Part shown: positions 1-10,330 of the stretch, in pieces
Position numbering within the stretch: position 1 is the stretch's first letter
Layout of the letters: each line of letters opens with the position of its first letter
NCBI GenBank assembly: GCA_021234155.1
Contig: JAJEKV010000817.1
Coordinates: forward strand, 1-64,000
Length of the DNA stretch: 64,000 bases
Origin: Isoetes taiwanensis
Taxonomy: Eukaryota; Streptophyta; Lycopodiopsida; Isoetales; Isoetaceae
Direction: 5' to 3'
Translations under genes and position numbers: made by a program
Notes under the pieces: model-generated
What the model was told of the DNA's origin: nothing
What the model saw: only the letters and a program-made list of their open reading frames with translations
Database searches by the model: none

Positions 1-99
1 AGTACACCTAGTTGAATCGGCAACAAAATCATAGAAAAACCTTAGTAAATATCGTTACAAAAACACAAAAGAAACCCCTGTTATTATACTACATATTAA

Positions 100-545
100 T
101 ACCAAGTGCTTCCACAATTTATGTACATACAAATAAAGGCACTACCTAAAAATACATCAGACTATAAACCTCCTCAAATAAGGAATTGAAATAGTGCCCG
201 AGTCTAAGGAAGTCTTACAAGTGCATGCAACAAATGTACTCGGATATATTAACTTATTTGCTTTGATGCCATAGAACATCTTCTTGAATTCTTGAGAATG
301 CCTATTTCCATGATTGGTAGACCACGAGATTATTGTAGTCCAACAAAACATATTTTTCTTAGCTGATGTGTCAAATTCTTTGATAAGCACTTTCAATGCT
401 CCCACATCTAGCATACATGTGTATGAGATACCACAAAATATTTCTTGTTCCAAACTTCTTTTAATAAGATATGAATGTATGTGTTTTCACTAATAAAGGC
501 CTAGCAGTTTCACAAGTACTTAAAATATTCACATATGTCACATAT
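100..545 (-). pseudogene. Pentatricopeptide-repeat (PPR) protein fragment
   Basis: An open stretch of about 98 codons (453 down to 157) reads like consecutive PPR motifs of the plant PLS type: the pattern KKNMFCWTTIISWSTNHG followed by EFKKMFYGIKANKLIYPSTFVACT matches the usual 'N-V-V-S-W-T-T-I-I ... F-x-x-M ... G-x-x-P-N-x-x-T' repeat spacing. In another frame just upstream (about 545-455) the reading LSTCETARPLLVKTHTF continues the same repeat series, so at least one frameshift has occurred. Only two to three repeats remain of a family that normally has ten or more, with no start or C-terminal domain. PPR proteins bind organellar RNA; this piece is almost certainly non-functional. It is probably a retrocopy or captured fragment. 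Confidence 0.6.
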
Positions 546-1559
546 AGTTTGGTTTGGATGCCACCATATTCCATCTCGATTCCATCTCATACAACATTTT
601 AGTTAGTATTCTAAGATTTCCAAGTTCGGGATATTTTCACGGATTGGACTAAGAAGCTACTACGGAAAAGATGATTGCTCACACAACATAGTGGAATTAT
701 TTATTAAAGAGAGTGGGTACAACAAGAGTTAGGGAGAAGTTCAGCAGCCCAATCACGGAACTAGCATTCCTGATCACAAGGCACTTTTGATCACGAGAAA
801 TATCGCTAAGTCCCCGGGACTCGCTACTAGTTCCTTCCACGAACTAAGATCGGACTCTCGAGAGCCAATCATCAGAAAGCTACCAATGATGCCCTTGTTC
901 TCCAAGCCATGTCCTTTTAAACCCCCATGGATCTATTCTTGTCCATTAATCCATTATTGGAAACAAGCCACATGTCCTTGGACTAAAATTAGCATCATCT
1001 TATCCCTTAATCTCTTCCAATCGTAGATAACCAAGCTAATTCTATATGTGCACTATGATTGGCATGATAATAGAATAGCTAATTCTAATGCCATGGTTGT
1101 ATATAAGTCTAGACTTTATCATAACATTCTAACTTTCAGAATGTATTCGTAACAGCCCGCCCGGGTAAAGAATCAACTGTCCACAATTGGCAAAGTAGAA
1201 GAACCCCCTTGAAATAATATAGGCCTATTACATTCATTCATGAGGTAAAACTTCTCGTATGCTTCCAACAAAGATAAATAATGTTCAAAATAATCCTATG
1301 TTTTCCATTCTGCTTCTGTATGGGGCACCGTCTCATACTTCACCAAATATTTGCAATTAATACCATGACTCTTATGCCTCAAAATCATCTCGGGGTTGAT
1401 CTGTTGGATTATCATCCACTAACAACGGTTACGATGCTTTGCGGTACCAATTGTGGATTAACTCCTTTAAATGTTTGAAAAATATTCCACATTAAAAGAA
1501 TTATGCATTTTCCATGTATCGGCAACCCCAATCGTAAACATTATCATTTATCTTTTAAT
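546..1559. other. No recognisable gene
   Basis: AT-rich sequence with only short open stretches and no protein motif I can recognise. It is likely decayed repeat sequence flanking the gypsy fragment that follows. Confidence 0.5.
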
Positions 1560-2283
1560 TGATTCTAAAGGTCAGTAAAACACGGTGCAAGAAGCTTGTG
1601 CGTTTCTCTTCAGGAAGAGAGCACGTCTTTCCTTAATGATTCCAATGAGTACCCAATCATCCACCTGATATAGAACCTGTCCGCATTTCTGTTCACATGA
1701 CAAATGTACCTTTCATGTGCAATAGTGAATGTTGCCCTAGTGGATTCCAAAACGACGACGTCCATATCTCTAGCAATTCGATCTGCCTCCATAACCATTA
1801 CGCCACTTTAATAGCGGAGATTTGAAGGGTAAGCGTCCACGTATAACATAAAAAGGTAATAAACGTGTTGGCTGAGTGTGTGGCTATGTATAACATAAAA
1901 GGTAATAAACGTGGGTGAAGTGTGGCGCCATGTTATAAATAAAAGCGAACCCTTTGGAAAATCTTGCTCCCAATCGAGAAACACGCTCATGTACAAAACT
2001 TCATTACTTAGGAGAGTTCTATGAGTAACTTAAATCTGCCCATCAGTTTGGGGATGGAAAGCTGTGAGAAATGCATCGTTGTACCTAGATTTGTAAACAA
2101 TGCTCTCCAAAACTTGCTACAAAACTTTGAATCTCTGTCAGAAATTATTACATCTGGCAATCTATGGTTCTTAAATACTTCTTTCAAAAATAATCGTGCA
2201 ACATCATGAGCTTTTAATGTCTTTTTGAAAGGAATAAAGATTGCATAATGCTTTCGAGGACGGTTCACTATGAGTAACTTCAT
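1560..2283 (-). pseudogene. Ty3-gypsy integrase, core and C-terminal part, decayed
   Basis: Reading the minus strand from 2283, the translation has LKAHDVARLFLKEVFKNHRLP then VIISDRDSKFCSKFW and LGTTMHFS, the hallmark of the second catalytic Asp region of the Ty3-gypsy integrase core (D-R-D-x-x-F at the strand-transfer site). The expected HPQTDGQ segment has decayed across a frameshift near 2040. Further on (1798-1610) MEADRIARDMDVVVLESTRATF then YICHVNRNADRFY resembles the integrase C-terminal region before the GDWVLL-like motif; in another frame VDDWVLIGIIKE follows. At least three frameshifts separate these parts. This is the 3' end of a dead gypsy element; no LTR could be delimited. Confidence 0.75.
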
Positions 2284-2512
2284 GCGCCCATCGATCAGGG
2301 ATGGAAAAGTGTGAGAAATGCATCGTTGTACCTAGATTTGTAAACAATGCTCTCCAAAACTTGCTACAAAACTTTGAATCTACAAGGGAAATTATTACAT
2401 CGGCAATCTATGGTTCTTAAATACTTCTTTCAAAAATAATCGTGCAACATCATGAGCTTTTAATGTCTTTTTGAAAGGAATAAAGATTGCATACGTACTC
2501 AGACGGTTCACA
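2021..2512. repeat. 249-bp tandem duplication inside the gypsy integrase
   Basis: The stretch starting at 2021 (ATGAGTAACTT...) is repeated from 2270, covering the end of the integrase core. The two units agree over long blocks but differ in short clusters: CTCTGTCAGAAATT against CTACAAGGGAAATT, CATCTGGCAATC against CATCGGCAATC, and the segment just after the ATGAGTAACTT start. The differences sit at CTG/CAG sites. Confidence 0.8.
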
Positions 2513-2735
2513 ATGGTCCAAACCTGATCATTACGTTGTCTGCTCCATGGAACACTAATAAAGTCCATACTGATATGCTGAAAAGGTTTTTCCAGAATAC
2601 CTAGTGCCATCAATAATCTTGGTACCTTGGCAAGAGAATCTTTGGTTTTCTGATATACAAGACATTTTTCCACAAATGCAACAACATCTTTTCTTATAGT
2701 TTTCCAATAGAAATACTTTGAAACCAAATCATGGG
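2284..2735 (-). pseudogene. Ty3-gypsy integrase, zinc-binding and core start
   Basis: An open frame on the minus strand (2727 down to 2395) begins YFYWKTIRKDVVAFVEKC and VYQKTKD, the second half of the HHCC zinc-binding domain, followed by EKPFQHISMDFISVPWS with the first catalytic Asp (D-F-I), then VWTIVNRLSTYAIFIPFKKT. This is the canonical N-terminal integrase of Ty3-gypsy elements. It joins the core part at lower coordinates after an internal duplication. Its upstream end meets a gag-like fragment at about 2735, which is not the normal gag-to-integrase order, so the unit is a chimera or heavily deleted. Confidence 0.8.
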
Positions 2736-3085
2736 TGTTAGAAATACCCCTATGACTGCTAATGGTTCGAAAATCTGGTTATAGTCTGGATTGTCTTCCA
2801 TGTCTTGTGTATTGCACACATTTTGGAGAGACATAAAATCATCCTGCCTTTTCCTGCCAAAGGGTTTTGATCCCCTTTGATTACCAAAAGATCCCCTTTT
2901 TTGGCCATAGTTTCCTCTGGTGCTATAGCCACCCCTATACTCCATATTGTGATCTATTAAATAGGCCTCAAACTCGCCATACCTCCTCCTCTCCAATATT
3001 ATTTTCTTCTAAGCTCGAAGTTTCGTGCCCATCGGAATCGTACCCCATTTTTAGTGCTCTGTTAACCAAAAGTATGAAGATCTGA
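2736..3085 (-). pseudogene. Gag-like N-terminal fragment (copy of the 49.2-49.5 kb ORF)
   Basis: The minus strand carries the basic Gly/Arg-rich stretch YSTRGNYGQKRGSFGNQRG followed by SKPFGRKRQDDFMSLQN, closely matching the minus-strand ORF at 49.2-49.5 kb (RGNYTLGNQRGSKPFGRK). Upstream of it MGYDSDGHETSSLEENNIG can be read in another frame, again matching the other copy. Both copies are flanked on their 5' side by the same roughly 100-bp sequence. RG-rich basic segments are common in gag or ORF1 nucleic-acid-binding proteins; the exact element type is inferred from the 49.6 kb context. Confidence 0.5.
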
Positions 3086-3195
3086 AATTTTTTTAAGGAT
3101 CTACCTTGGTCATGGCATCTCCAAGCGTGTCGACTCACCATCATTAATTATAGGATGGCACTAGTGTTCTCGTAGATTCCTACTATGGCATCATA
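3086..3195. repeat. Dispersed repeat shared with 49490-49595
   Basis: This AT-rich segment (GGATCTACCTTGGTCA, then CCATCATTAATTATAGG) matches the sequence at 49490-49595 in the same orientation and lies 5' of the gag-like ORF in both places, so it is probably the untranslated leader of the same element. Confidence 0.6.
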
Positions 3196-4274
3196 TTATT
3201 TTACTAGTAATGGTACCCGCGTTCTTTGGGCTAATGTTAGGAACCCTCAATGAAGATTCAATCAACATATCCTACAATTTTTTGTAGGAACTATCGTGTC
3301 TATGTATTAATAGGTTCATTTGTGCATTTTTGTTCAATAAAGGAAAAAGACCCTATAAAAAGTTTTGAAGCACACTCAATTAAATGAAATGTACATGCAA
3401 CAATAATTTAGTTAGCCTCTTCATTGAATGTGCTACAAACACATACTGAATTCACTATTATACACAAAACCCAACTTTCACATGGGTATCATTTTCTAGC
3501 ATGGTACTTTAGATATTATCCAATGTTCTCTCTAAGATGGCAAATAGTTTATGTTTATGCTTCATATATCTATATTGATTTGCCAATCATGTCTATATTG
3601 ATTTGCCGAGTAGTCCCTAGGAACACATTTGTTCATACAAAACTATAGATTGAAGACCTCTTTAACATGATCATAATTTCATAACCATGCTAGATAACCT
3701 CTTTGAAGGTACCATGAACTCGCTAAATTCGCTATTATAAAATAGTTCTTTTCCAAAAAGGGCTTCAGTTTTGCAGAGAATGCCAGTAGCAATCGTTTAT
3801 ATAAAAGCATGCAATGTTGCTTCATATACATAGTCATAAGTCAGCCGTAAACTAAAGTATGTCCTTGTTCATTTTTGGATTTATGAATTCAACACATTTT
3901 AGACAAACTTTCTAGTTGTTGCGTTAATCTGCATTTCAGGCATATGTGCTGGCATGTTGTTGGCTGGCTAACAGAATTTTCAATCTTATCATACACAGAA
4001 ATGCGGAAACAATGCCAACATTTCCATTTGATTTTCTTTCTTTGTCTTTAATGAAGTAGGAAGTGTAAACAGAGTCATAAACTTATAACAGTGCCTACCT
4101 ATAGCATTGTTATGCACACACACTGAGAAGCATGACAATTGAGATACTTCTTTATGAGCTGAATTTGGAAATTGACCACTCTGTAACCTTGATGCAAATA
4201 TGCAAATGGCAGTAGAAAATATGCAGTAGAAAATATGCAAATGGCCTACCTTGATGTTTTTTCAGTTCTTTCTA
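3196..4274. other. No recognisable gene
   Basis: AT-rich sequence without a recognisable coding segment or RNA gene. Short open frames here show no family motif. Confidence 0.5.
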
Positions 4275-4400
4275 AATATGTAGCATAATAACAGGGGGTT
4301 ACTTTTTGTTTTTTATACGCTTTTTCACATGGTTTTTCTATGATTTCGTTGTTGTATTCATTGAGGTGTACTAAATAGTATTTCTAGAGTGCACCCTTTA
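4275..4400. repeat. Dispersed repeat, copy 1 (other copy 45205-45330)
   Basis: The stretch from ATGTAGCATAATAACAGGGGG to TCTAGAGTGCAC matches 45205-45330 in the same orientation with moderate divergence and several indels. No coding content. It is probably part of a decayed element terminus; its boundaries are approximate. Confidence 0.6.
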
Positions 4401-4473
4401 TGGGCCGTTAATTTTCGTTGGCTGAAACAATCCGAGGGTTGTTGTCTTTCTCTCCATGTTTGTGCATGAACAC

Positions 4474-4624
4474 TGCGCATGTGTATGCATGTGCATGTGC
4501 GATGCATGTCTGCGATGTGTGCATGTGCATGTGCATATGCATGTGCATGTGCCGCATGCGTGTGTGTGCATGTGCATGTGTATTCTACTTGTGCATGTGC
4601 ATGTGCATGTGCATGCGCATGTGT
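4474..4624. repeat. TGCATG/CATGTG hexanucleotide microsatellite
   Basis: About 150 bp made mostly of TGCATG and CATGTG units with interruptions. It keeps three frames open, giving artificial Cys/His/Met-rich or Val/His-rich translations. CATGCA is the core of the RY element recognised by plant B3 transcription factors, but a simple repeat is the economical explanation. Confidence 0.9.
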
Positions 4625-4639
4625 ACTTGCCCTCTTGGA

Positions 4640-5950
4640 TTCTTGTTGCCGGAGTGGATGTTTACTGATGGAAGGTTATCACGAGATGGATTTTTTGCTC
4701 ACATTTACAAATGTATTTGTTTTTTTTAATGTTTCTTGAGTTAATATAATGGTATTTTTACAAGATATTGGTTTTCGATTCTACAATGCAATGCTGCAAA
4801 ACCGCCTTTGTTTTCCTTCACTTTGTGCGTTTCTAAGATTTGTTGCGATTCTAAAAGAGTTTAGAGTTTTAGGCCCTCTGTTTGCTTCCAACTTCTTGGA
4901 TATTCTGGCTTTCTTTGGATTATTCATAGTAAACCAGCCTTTAGCTTCAATCAACAAATGGATTCTTGTGCACACAACAAAGCGGATTATTCCATGCCGC
5001 TTTTACGAGTCGTGCGGATCAGTCAAGCGATTGGCCATATGGAGCATCCAAAATCATATGGATTGATAAACAATGGTTTCATTGTGAAAAGAAATAGTCA
5101 GGCTGAAGTAACACGTGGAATGCTATGAGCAAGCTTGCTTCAAAACCTCTATCCTTGATCTCGCTTTCACCGATCATTACAGAAACCTACTCCACATCAC
5201 CAAAGCGGCCGATTCTCTTCACTTGTTAAACCAAAAGCCGGGCAACCAGGTGAGAAAGTGTCACTAAGTTCTTTATGAACCTCACCAATTTTTCTGCAGA
5301 GTAACGTTGATGTTGTTGTCTTTCATGCAATGGTTTGTGAATAAAACATTATTGTCAAGCATATCAATGTCTAAAGCTTTTATTTGATTCAATTTTATTT
5401 TGTTACTAAAGGTTTGTGAATAAAACATTATTGTAGAGCATATCAGTGTCAAAAGCTTTTATTGATTCAATTTTATTTCACTAGTAAAATTCTATTTTCT
5501 AAATTAATATCAATCTAACCAATTTCTTTCCTTTACGTTCATGCAGACTATAGAATCTCTCAATCCATCAATTCCACATGACATTTCTTCGATGCCTGAA
5601 GTCAACATGATGTTGATCCAACATTACTGTACTAGAGAATCCAATAAATGAAGATCAAGTTCAATTAGTCCTGCCACCATCAGCGCAACCACCACCTGTG
5701 CATGGCGAAGACCCTATTGATGTGTTGTTATTATGGTTGGTTGGTTGGTTGGGTTTACGTGCGCAAGTAAATAGGCTAACTGCCCTCTGCAGACTGTTTG
5801 ATAGGCAAATCAACGAAGATGTATATCGTATCTTAAGCCGCTATCTATTTTGAGTGCTTCAAAATTGCTATAATACTCTTGCTGTCTTCAATGGCTTAAT
5901 AAATTTTTAAATAATATGCTTTTAAAGCGTATGTAATTAAGTTACATTAT
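4640..5950. other. Non-coding stretch with one tandem repeat
   Basis: No gene recognised. At about 5335-5490 a unit of roughly 78 bp (TTTGTGAATAAAACATTATTG ... TTGATTCAATTTTATTT) occurs twice in tandem with a few differences. Confidence 0.6.
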
Positions 5951-6020
5951 GCTATAATATTATGCTAGATATTAGATATTCATGTTTTGCATGTTTACAT
6001 GTTTTTACATATGTTTGGTT

Positions 6021-6420
6021 TTTTTAGGGCCCGAAGGGCCCAAAATTTTTTTTAATATAACAACCAACACACAACTACCATTAACATTAATTATCACAAC
6101 CATTGGATCCAACACATTTAAATTAAAATCCCCCTTAAACCCCCTTTGGTTTGGGTGCATATTCACACGGGGGGTGACGTAGGGCGTGAGAGCCCTTATA
6201 ATTATATTTTGCATTACAAAATCAACACCATATAGTATTTTGCTTCAAATCTTATAGTATTTTGCAAATCTTGTTATCTGATAGCAAATTTTGTACTTGC
6301 ATACCCCACAAGCGAGGAATTTTTACGTCACGGTGTAGATTAAGGAATAAGGGGTGAATATGCCTATCCAAGCGACTCTAAATCTTTGTCAACTATGTGC
6401 CAGTAAGAGAAAACATGCCA
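6021..6420. mobile_element. Foldback-element relative, copy 1 (right arm missing)
   Basis: It starts with the palindrome GGGCCCGAAGGGCCC, then a T-run, then the arm with AACAACCAACACACAACTACC, ATTTAAATTAAAATCCCCCT and TATTCACACGGGGGG. An interior follows (TAGGGC..GAGAGCCCTTA, then TATAGTATTTTGC twice and CATACCCCACAA). The same blocks occur at 17757-18130 and, complete with a mirror-image right arm, at 47415-47882. No ORF of its own. It is a non-autonomous, MITE-like family whose right arm is absent here. Confidence 0.6.
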
Positions 6421-7124
6421 ATAGCATGCCTTAATTAATGTGCTCGGCTCTCTCTAAAGATTACTGATTAAAAGCATAACATCCCATAAAAATCTAGCTT
6501 TTAGCAAACATTTTCCAAGCAATTACTTGCAAATGGCCCAAGAACAAAAATCTAGAATCGATAAGCATACCTATCGGTCCACAACACGTAAGCATACCAA
6601 GGTTGTGTGAAAGTAAGCTTTTTGATCGGCTTACCGCGACATGACTCACATCCCTTTCGCGGACATACTCAACCAAGCTTTGCTTTCTTCTTAGATTTCT
6701 AAGGAACAGCCAAAAACCAGCCAAAAGAACCATATGTTTCCCGCTCCACACATCCAAAGAAAACCCTGCCGATGCGAGAATGCGGAACCACGGAACCGCG
6801 GTTTCGATGCGAGAATGCTCTAGCGGCGGAAGGATGTCCGAGGCCATGCTTGGTCAATAGCGGGATCTGCGGTTTATAGCTCCTTCTCTAAAGCAGCGGC
6901 CCCAAGAATCGCAACAACGGGAAGAAAAATAATAGCCGATGCCAGGAAGCAAGCAAAAAACCCCTGCTTCTGTAAGAGAAAATCCATCGAGCACTATAAC
7001 CCTAAATACGAAATTGTCTTTGCATCAAATCTCAACCATACGACAACATATCAAATCCCTAGCAGTCCAAATTAGGTCTCCATTGAAGACCCCGCCAAAA
7101 CATTATAATAAAGATTAAAAAAAA

Positions 7125-7373
7125 ACCCCATGAGATTCATTTCCAATGTACTCTTGACCAGCAAAATATCTAATTAGTGATGTGAGTATTCTTATGTAGC
7201 CATCTTACACGTTTAAACCCCTAGCCTTTACAAATATTTCTGGCCCATGTTAGTCATGTAGAATTATGCCAGCTTTACAAATCTATACCCCAATAGATTT
7301 CCTTATTAAACAACGTATTTTATCAGTTATTTGATCGTGCATTCAAGTTATCAAATACAGATTAATAATGCAA
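7125..7373. repeat. Terminal repeat of the minus-strand retroelement (copy in A1)
   Basis: About 250 bp beginning ACCCCATGAGATTCATTTCC and ending GATTAATAATGCAA. The same sequence occurs at 18846-19094 (inside A2) and, diverged, at 49616-49873, always in the same orientation, downstream of the reverse transcriptase or upstream of the first ORF of the minus-strand retroelement. Confidence 0.7.
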
Positions 7374-8451
7374 TTAAAAAAACACTTCCTTCTACTGTGG
7401 AATGAGGTCATAACTTCGCCTAAAATTTATCATTGTGTGATTGTAGGAGTGGCTAACCCCCACTGCCACAGTAGGGGTTAGACCACCTCCCATGTTTTTG
7501 TGAAAAGCATAAACAAAGAAAATTTAGAAGAATACCTATATCATTATGGTTTCAGAAATTGCAGGATGACTTTGCTGTCAAATTGCAGACCAAGAAACTC
7601 ATTTTTATAGACATACTTATATATACACTTGCTCTGATCCCCTTCAGGTCGAATCCATTGTCATTAAAGCACCGTATGATCATTTTGATGTCCTTGGCAG
7701 CAGCTCTGGGATATGAATTGATGTACATATATGGTAGATTTTGTGAAATGATGGCATTTCTAGCTTAATAATATGGTCTACAACTTGAAGCATGTACATA
7801 TTTGAGAGCCCTAAAGGGTAAGCCGTCTCTTTTATCATACCTAATGGTTCTAGAGATGCCATTAGCTCGGCTAAGAATTTCTATACTCATATTCAGGAAG
7901 TTACCTAGTGCTCCATATCTATTTGTCTGGTCTTCGCTACTTTTCATAATAGTCTCATCTTTAATGCCCAGATATCTCATATCATATATCATTGAGTCTC
8001 TTTGATATTTAGGAAATGTTTTTCCAAGGAACTTTTTGATAATAGGGCGGATTCGAGCCAATAGATCGATACGTGTATCTAAAAATATATTTAAACATTT
8101 CACATTCCTTGTATCTTCCTTGTGTTGCTAGATTAAGTAATAGGTTTTGCATCAAACCGGGCTAAGTAGATGTTGCACCGGCAAAGGGCTGCATGCAAAC
8201 CCAATAGGTATGCCACTAACTCCGCAGCCATGCCTTTGCCCTCTCATAATAAAGCAATTTGTGAGCAGCCAGATGTTGGCTCTTATACAGTCTTCTATAG
8301 TTAACAGAAACTAGCATTTGCTCTTTGGGTCTATCTTAAACCATTTGCTATGAATTTTTCCTCACCATCCTATTTGATCCACAACTTAATGCTGATTTTT
8401 TATGTAGTTCCATACCTCTTTCATAACGAGGGTAATGATTTGACATATACC
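7374..8451 (-). pseudogene. Penelope-like reverse transcriptase, 3' part (duplicate in A1)
   Basis: Same region as 19095-20169 but with frame-breaking differences. The open segment from 8103 down to 7765 contains IIKKFLGKTFPKYQRDSMIY and the C-terminal part of the protein. The stretch with the GIPIGFACSP motif and YTDD catalytic box, open in A2, is disrupted here: GATAATAGGGCGGATTCGAGCC replaces GATAATAGGACAGTTCAGAGCC. It is either a dead duplicate or a low-quality copy of A2. A hairpin at 7450-7487 lies just past the stop. Confidence 0.7.
7450..7487. other. Stem-loop in the 3' untranslated region of the retroelement
   Basis: GTGGCTAACCCC pairs with GGGGTTAGACCAC around a 13-nt loop, with one bulged base. 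The identical structure is at 19170-19207. On the coding (minus) strand it lies about 70-110 bp past the reverse-transcriptase stop and before the terminal repeat, a plausible RNA recognition structure. Confidence 0.6.
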
Positions 8452-8455
8452 AGTA

Positions 8456-9323
8456 GGGTCTAAGTTAGATATTGGGGTACAAAAGCACCTGTCCAGACGC
8501 GCTGCTTTTCGTGCTTGGTCCGCTGTGCTTGGAGGTGCTTGGAGAGCGGGAACGCGATGATCCGTTTTTAGCAAATTGCTTCCGGATCGATGACATGGCT
8601 ACCCGCAAAATCAAATCCGGTACAGAATCAATTTGGCGGGGTTGTTGTGAGATGGCGTGGAGAGTGAATAGGATTTGGCTATGGCGGGAAGCATGATCCG
8701 GTGTTGTACCCCGAACGTAATTTTCTTTGCAAAGACGGTTTCTACGTACAACACAATTCTCTGTACAACACGATTCTAAATGGATCAATCAAAGATCGAT
8801 TTAGATGAAGAAAAGCGACTTCAAATTTTTCGGGAAATTCAAAGTAGAGAAGAAAGGGGAGAAAGAAAATATCCACCTCAAGTTGGATGGCTTGAGGCTG
8901 AGAAGGCTTCAAGAATTGTCCAAGAGTTTGGGCGATTATTTCAATAATGTCACAAAGCCTTTGAAAGAAGGGGATAAGGCACTCGTGGTGCAGATTTTTG
9001 TGAAGAGAGTGAAGAAGAAATTGCCAGCTTTGGAGGTGGATTTTGTTGATCATGATCAAAGCAAGATCATGAAGAATGTAATTAGAAATGTTCAAGAGAC
9101 ACTCAGTCAGCAAAAGAAACTAAGGAAGACAGATATAATGCAAGCAAGAAAGTCCACATTGCAAATGGTATCTTCAAGAGCAAACAAAACCAACCAGTCT
9201 GCAGTTGCACGCCTCCTTCATGTATCAAGAAAATCTGTTATTGCAGCAACCAGAAGAAGAGTAACGGCAGAACAAGAATGTGGTCCGTGGTCAATGTTTT
9301 CAAGGAAAAAGAGATCAGATGCA
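8456..9323 (+). mobile_element. 5' end of transposon copy 1 (duplicate in A1, truncated)
   Basis: It starts with the 29-nt GGGTC terminus preceded by AGTA (8452-8455) exactly as at 20174, and carries the first part of the transposase gene (ATG at 8780). The protein read here (KSTLQMVSSRANKTNQSAVA, then LLHVSRKSVIAATRRR) matches copy 1. It ends at 9323 where block B begins, so there is no right terminus. Because the insertion site is identical, it is a duplicate of the 20174 element, not an independent insertion. Confidence 0.85.
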
Positions 9324-10330
9324 AGTATTTTGTAAAATTTTTTATGAAGCTTCTGTTTTTCCGTTCGAGGACGGATAACCCATGCTCCTGGCTTTACTGT
9401 TATTGCTTTTGATTATGAACATGACACTCATAATTAAAATACTTAGATGTGGTCCTTGGCTTTATTAATTTTACTTTCCTATGTAATCATGTTAGTTCTG
9501 AGGAACATAGATGGATATGGGGCCAAATACTTGACCTCCGTCCCAGTATATGTGTGTGTCTGGCGCATGATTTTATCTATGATCATATCCCTGATTATGT
9601 TCTATTTTAATTACTTCCTACTTGACAAAATTATCTCAAGGATCTGGTATGTCCACCTTGTTTAAACTGTTGCATGCAGTGGTTTTCGTTGTGGGTTGAT
9701 GGTACAAACCCATACATCTTCCTTTATGCATAGACTAATGATACTATCGGTCTTTTTCTGGGACATCTAGGTACTCTCACGAACAGGGACATAAGGAGAT
9801 TGAAAATCCATGGATTCCTGAAATTAGGATGCATGGCTTTGAAGCTCTTAAATGCCAAGTCCCTAATAGAGGCGGTCTGGAGACAATTATATCTTTGCCT
9901 TAATGATGAGTTCATGTTCAAAAAAAAATCATTGAACTGGAACTTAAAATCACGAATATAGGCTCGGTATGGCCGTTCTTGGATTTAATGGCTGGCGAGG
10001 TACTTATACTCAAGATGAAAAATCATCCGATGTAAACTATGACAAAATCATTGAAGATGACAAAATCACGAAGATATATGGCATGCAGCGTCATACGCTC
10101 TCAAGTAATGCCATGTCTATATGTAAGCAGAAATTTGCGGCGGTCGCGCCACGGATCTGAATAATATCATTTCCCAATTTATCGACAATGGGTTTGATAA
10201 AAAACGATTAGAAATGTCCATAGGATTTTGATTCAAGACTTTCCGGGTGGCATCACGATAGCAAAGATGTCATCAAACATATATACCACGGGTACTTTAC
10301 TTTCATAACACATTTAAAGTCCTTTCTTTG
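9324..10330 (+). pseudogene. Block B ORF region, copy in B1 (frameshifted)
   Basis: Corresponds to 13532-14553. The segment NPWIPEIRMHGFEALKCQVPN can be read at about 9805-9865, but the frame is lost at AATAGAGGCGGTCTGGAGAC (B2: AATAGGGCAGTGCAGAC) and again at 9960-9980. Differences are clustered, not scattered. Confidence 0.6.

Larger units (their letters stand above)
6047..9323. repeat. Large repeat block A, copy A1
   Basis: Nearly identical to 17757-21049 in the same orientation (offset about 11.7 kb). It contains the foldback-element arm, about 700 bp of unrecognised sequence, the 3' end of the minus-strand reverse-transcriptase element, and the first 868 bp of transposon copy 1 including the same AGTA target site. 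It ends abruptly inside the transposase gene at ...AGATCAGATGCA, where copy A2 continues. A1 carries many short scrambled differences from A2 that break reading frames open in A2. Confidence 0.9.

Noticed and set aside
4418-4739. Overlapping Cys/His/Met-rich ORFs of 70-103 codons
   Set aside because: They are translations of the TGCATG/CATGTG microsatellite in three frames and have no conserved residues beyond the repeat.
9447-9665. Hydrophobic 72-codon ORF (also at 13655-13870) as a membrane protein
   Set aside because: Composition is what AT-rich plus-strand sequence gives; the two copies differ only where block B copies differ, and there is no start context or neighbour supporting a gene.
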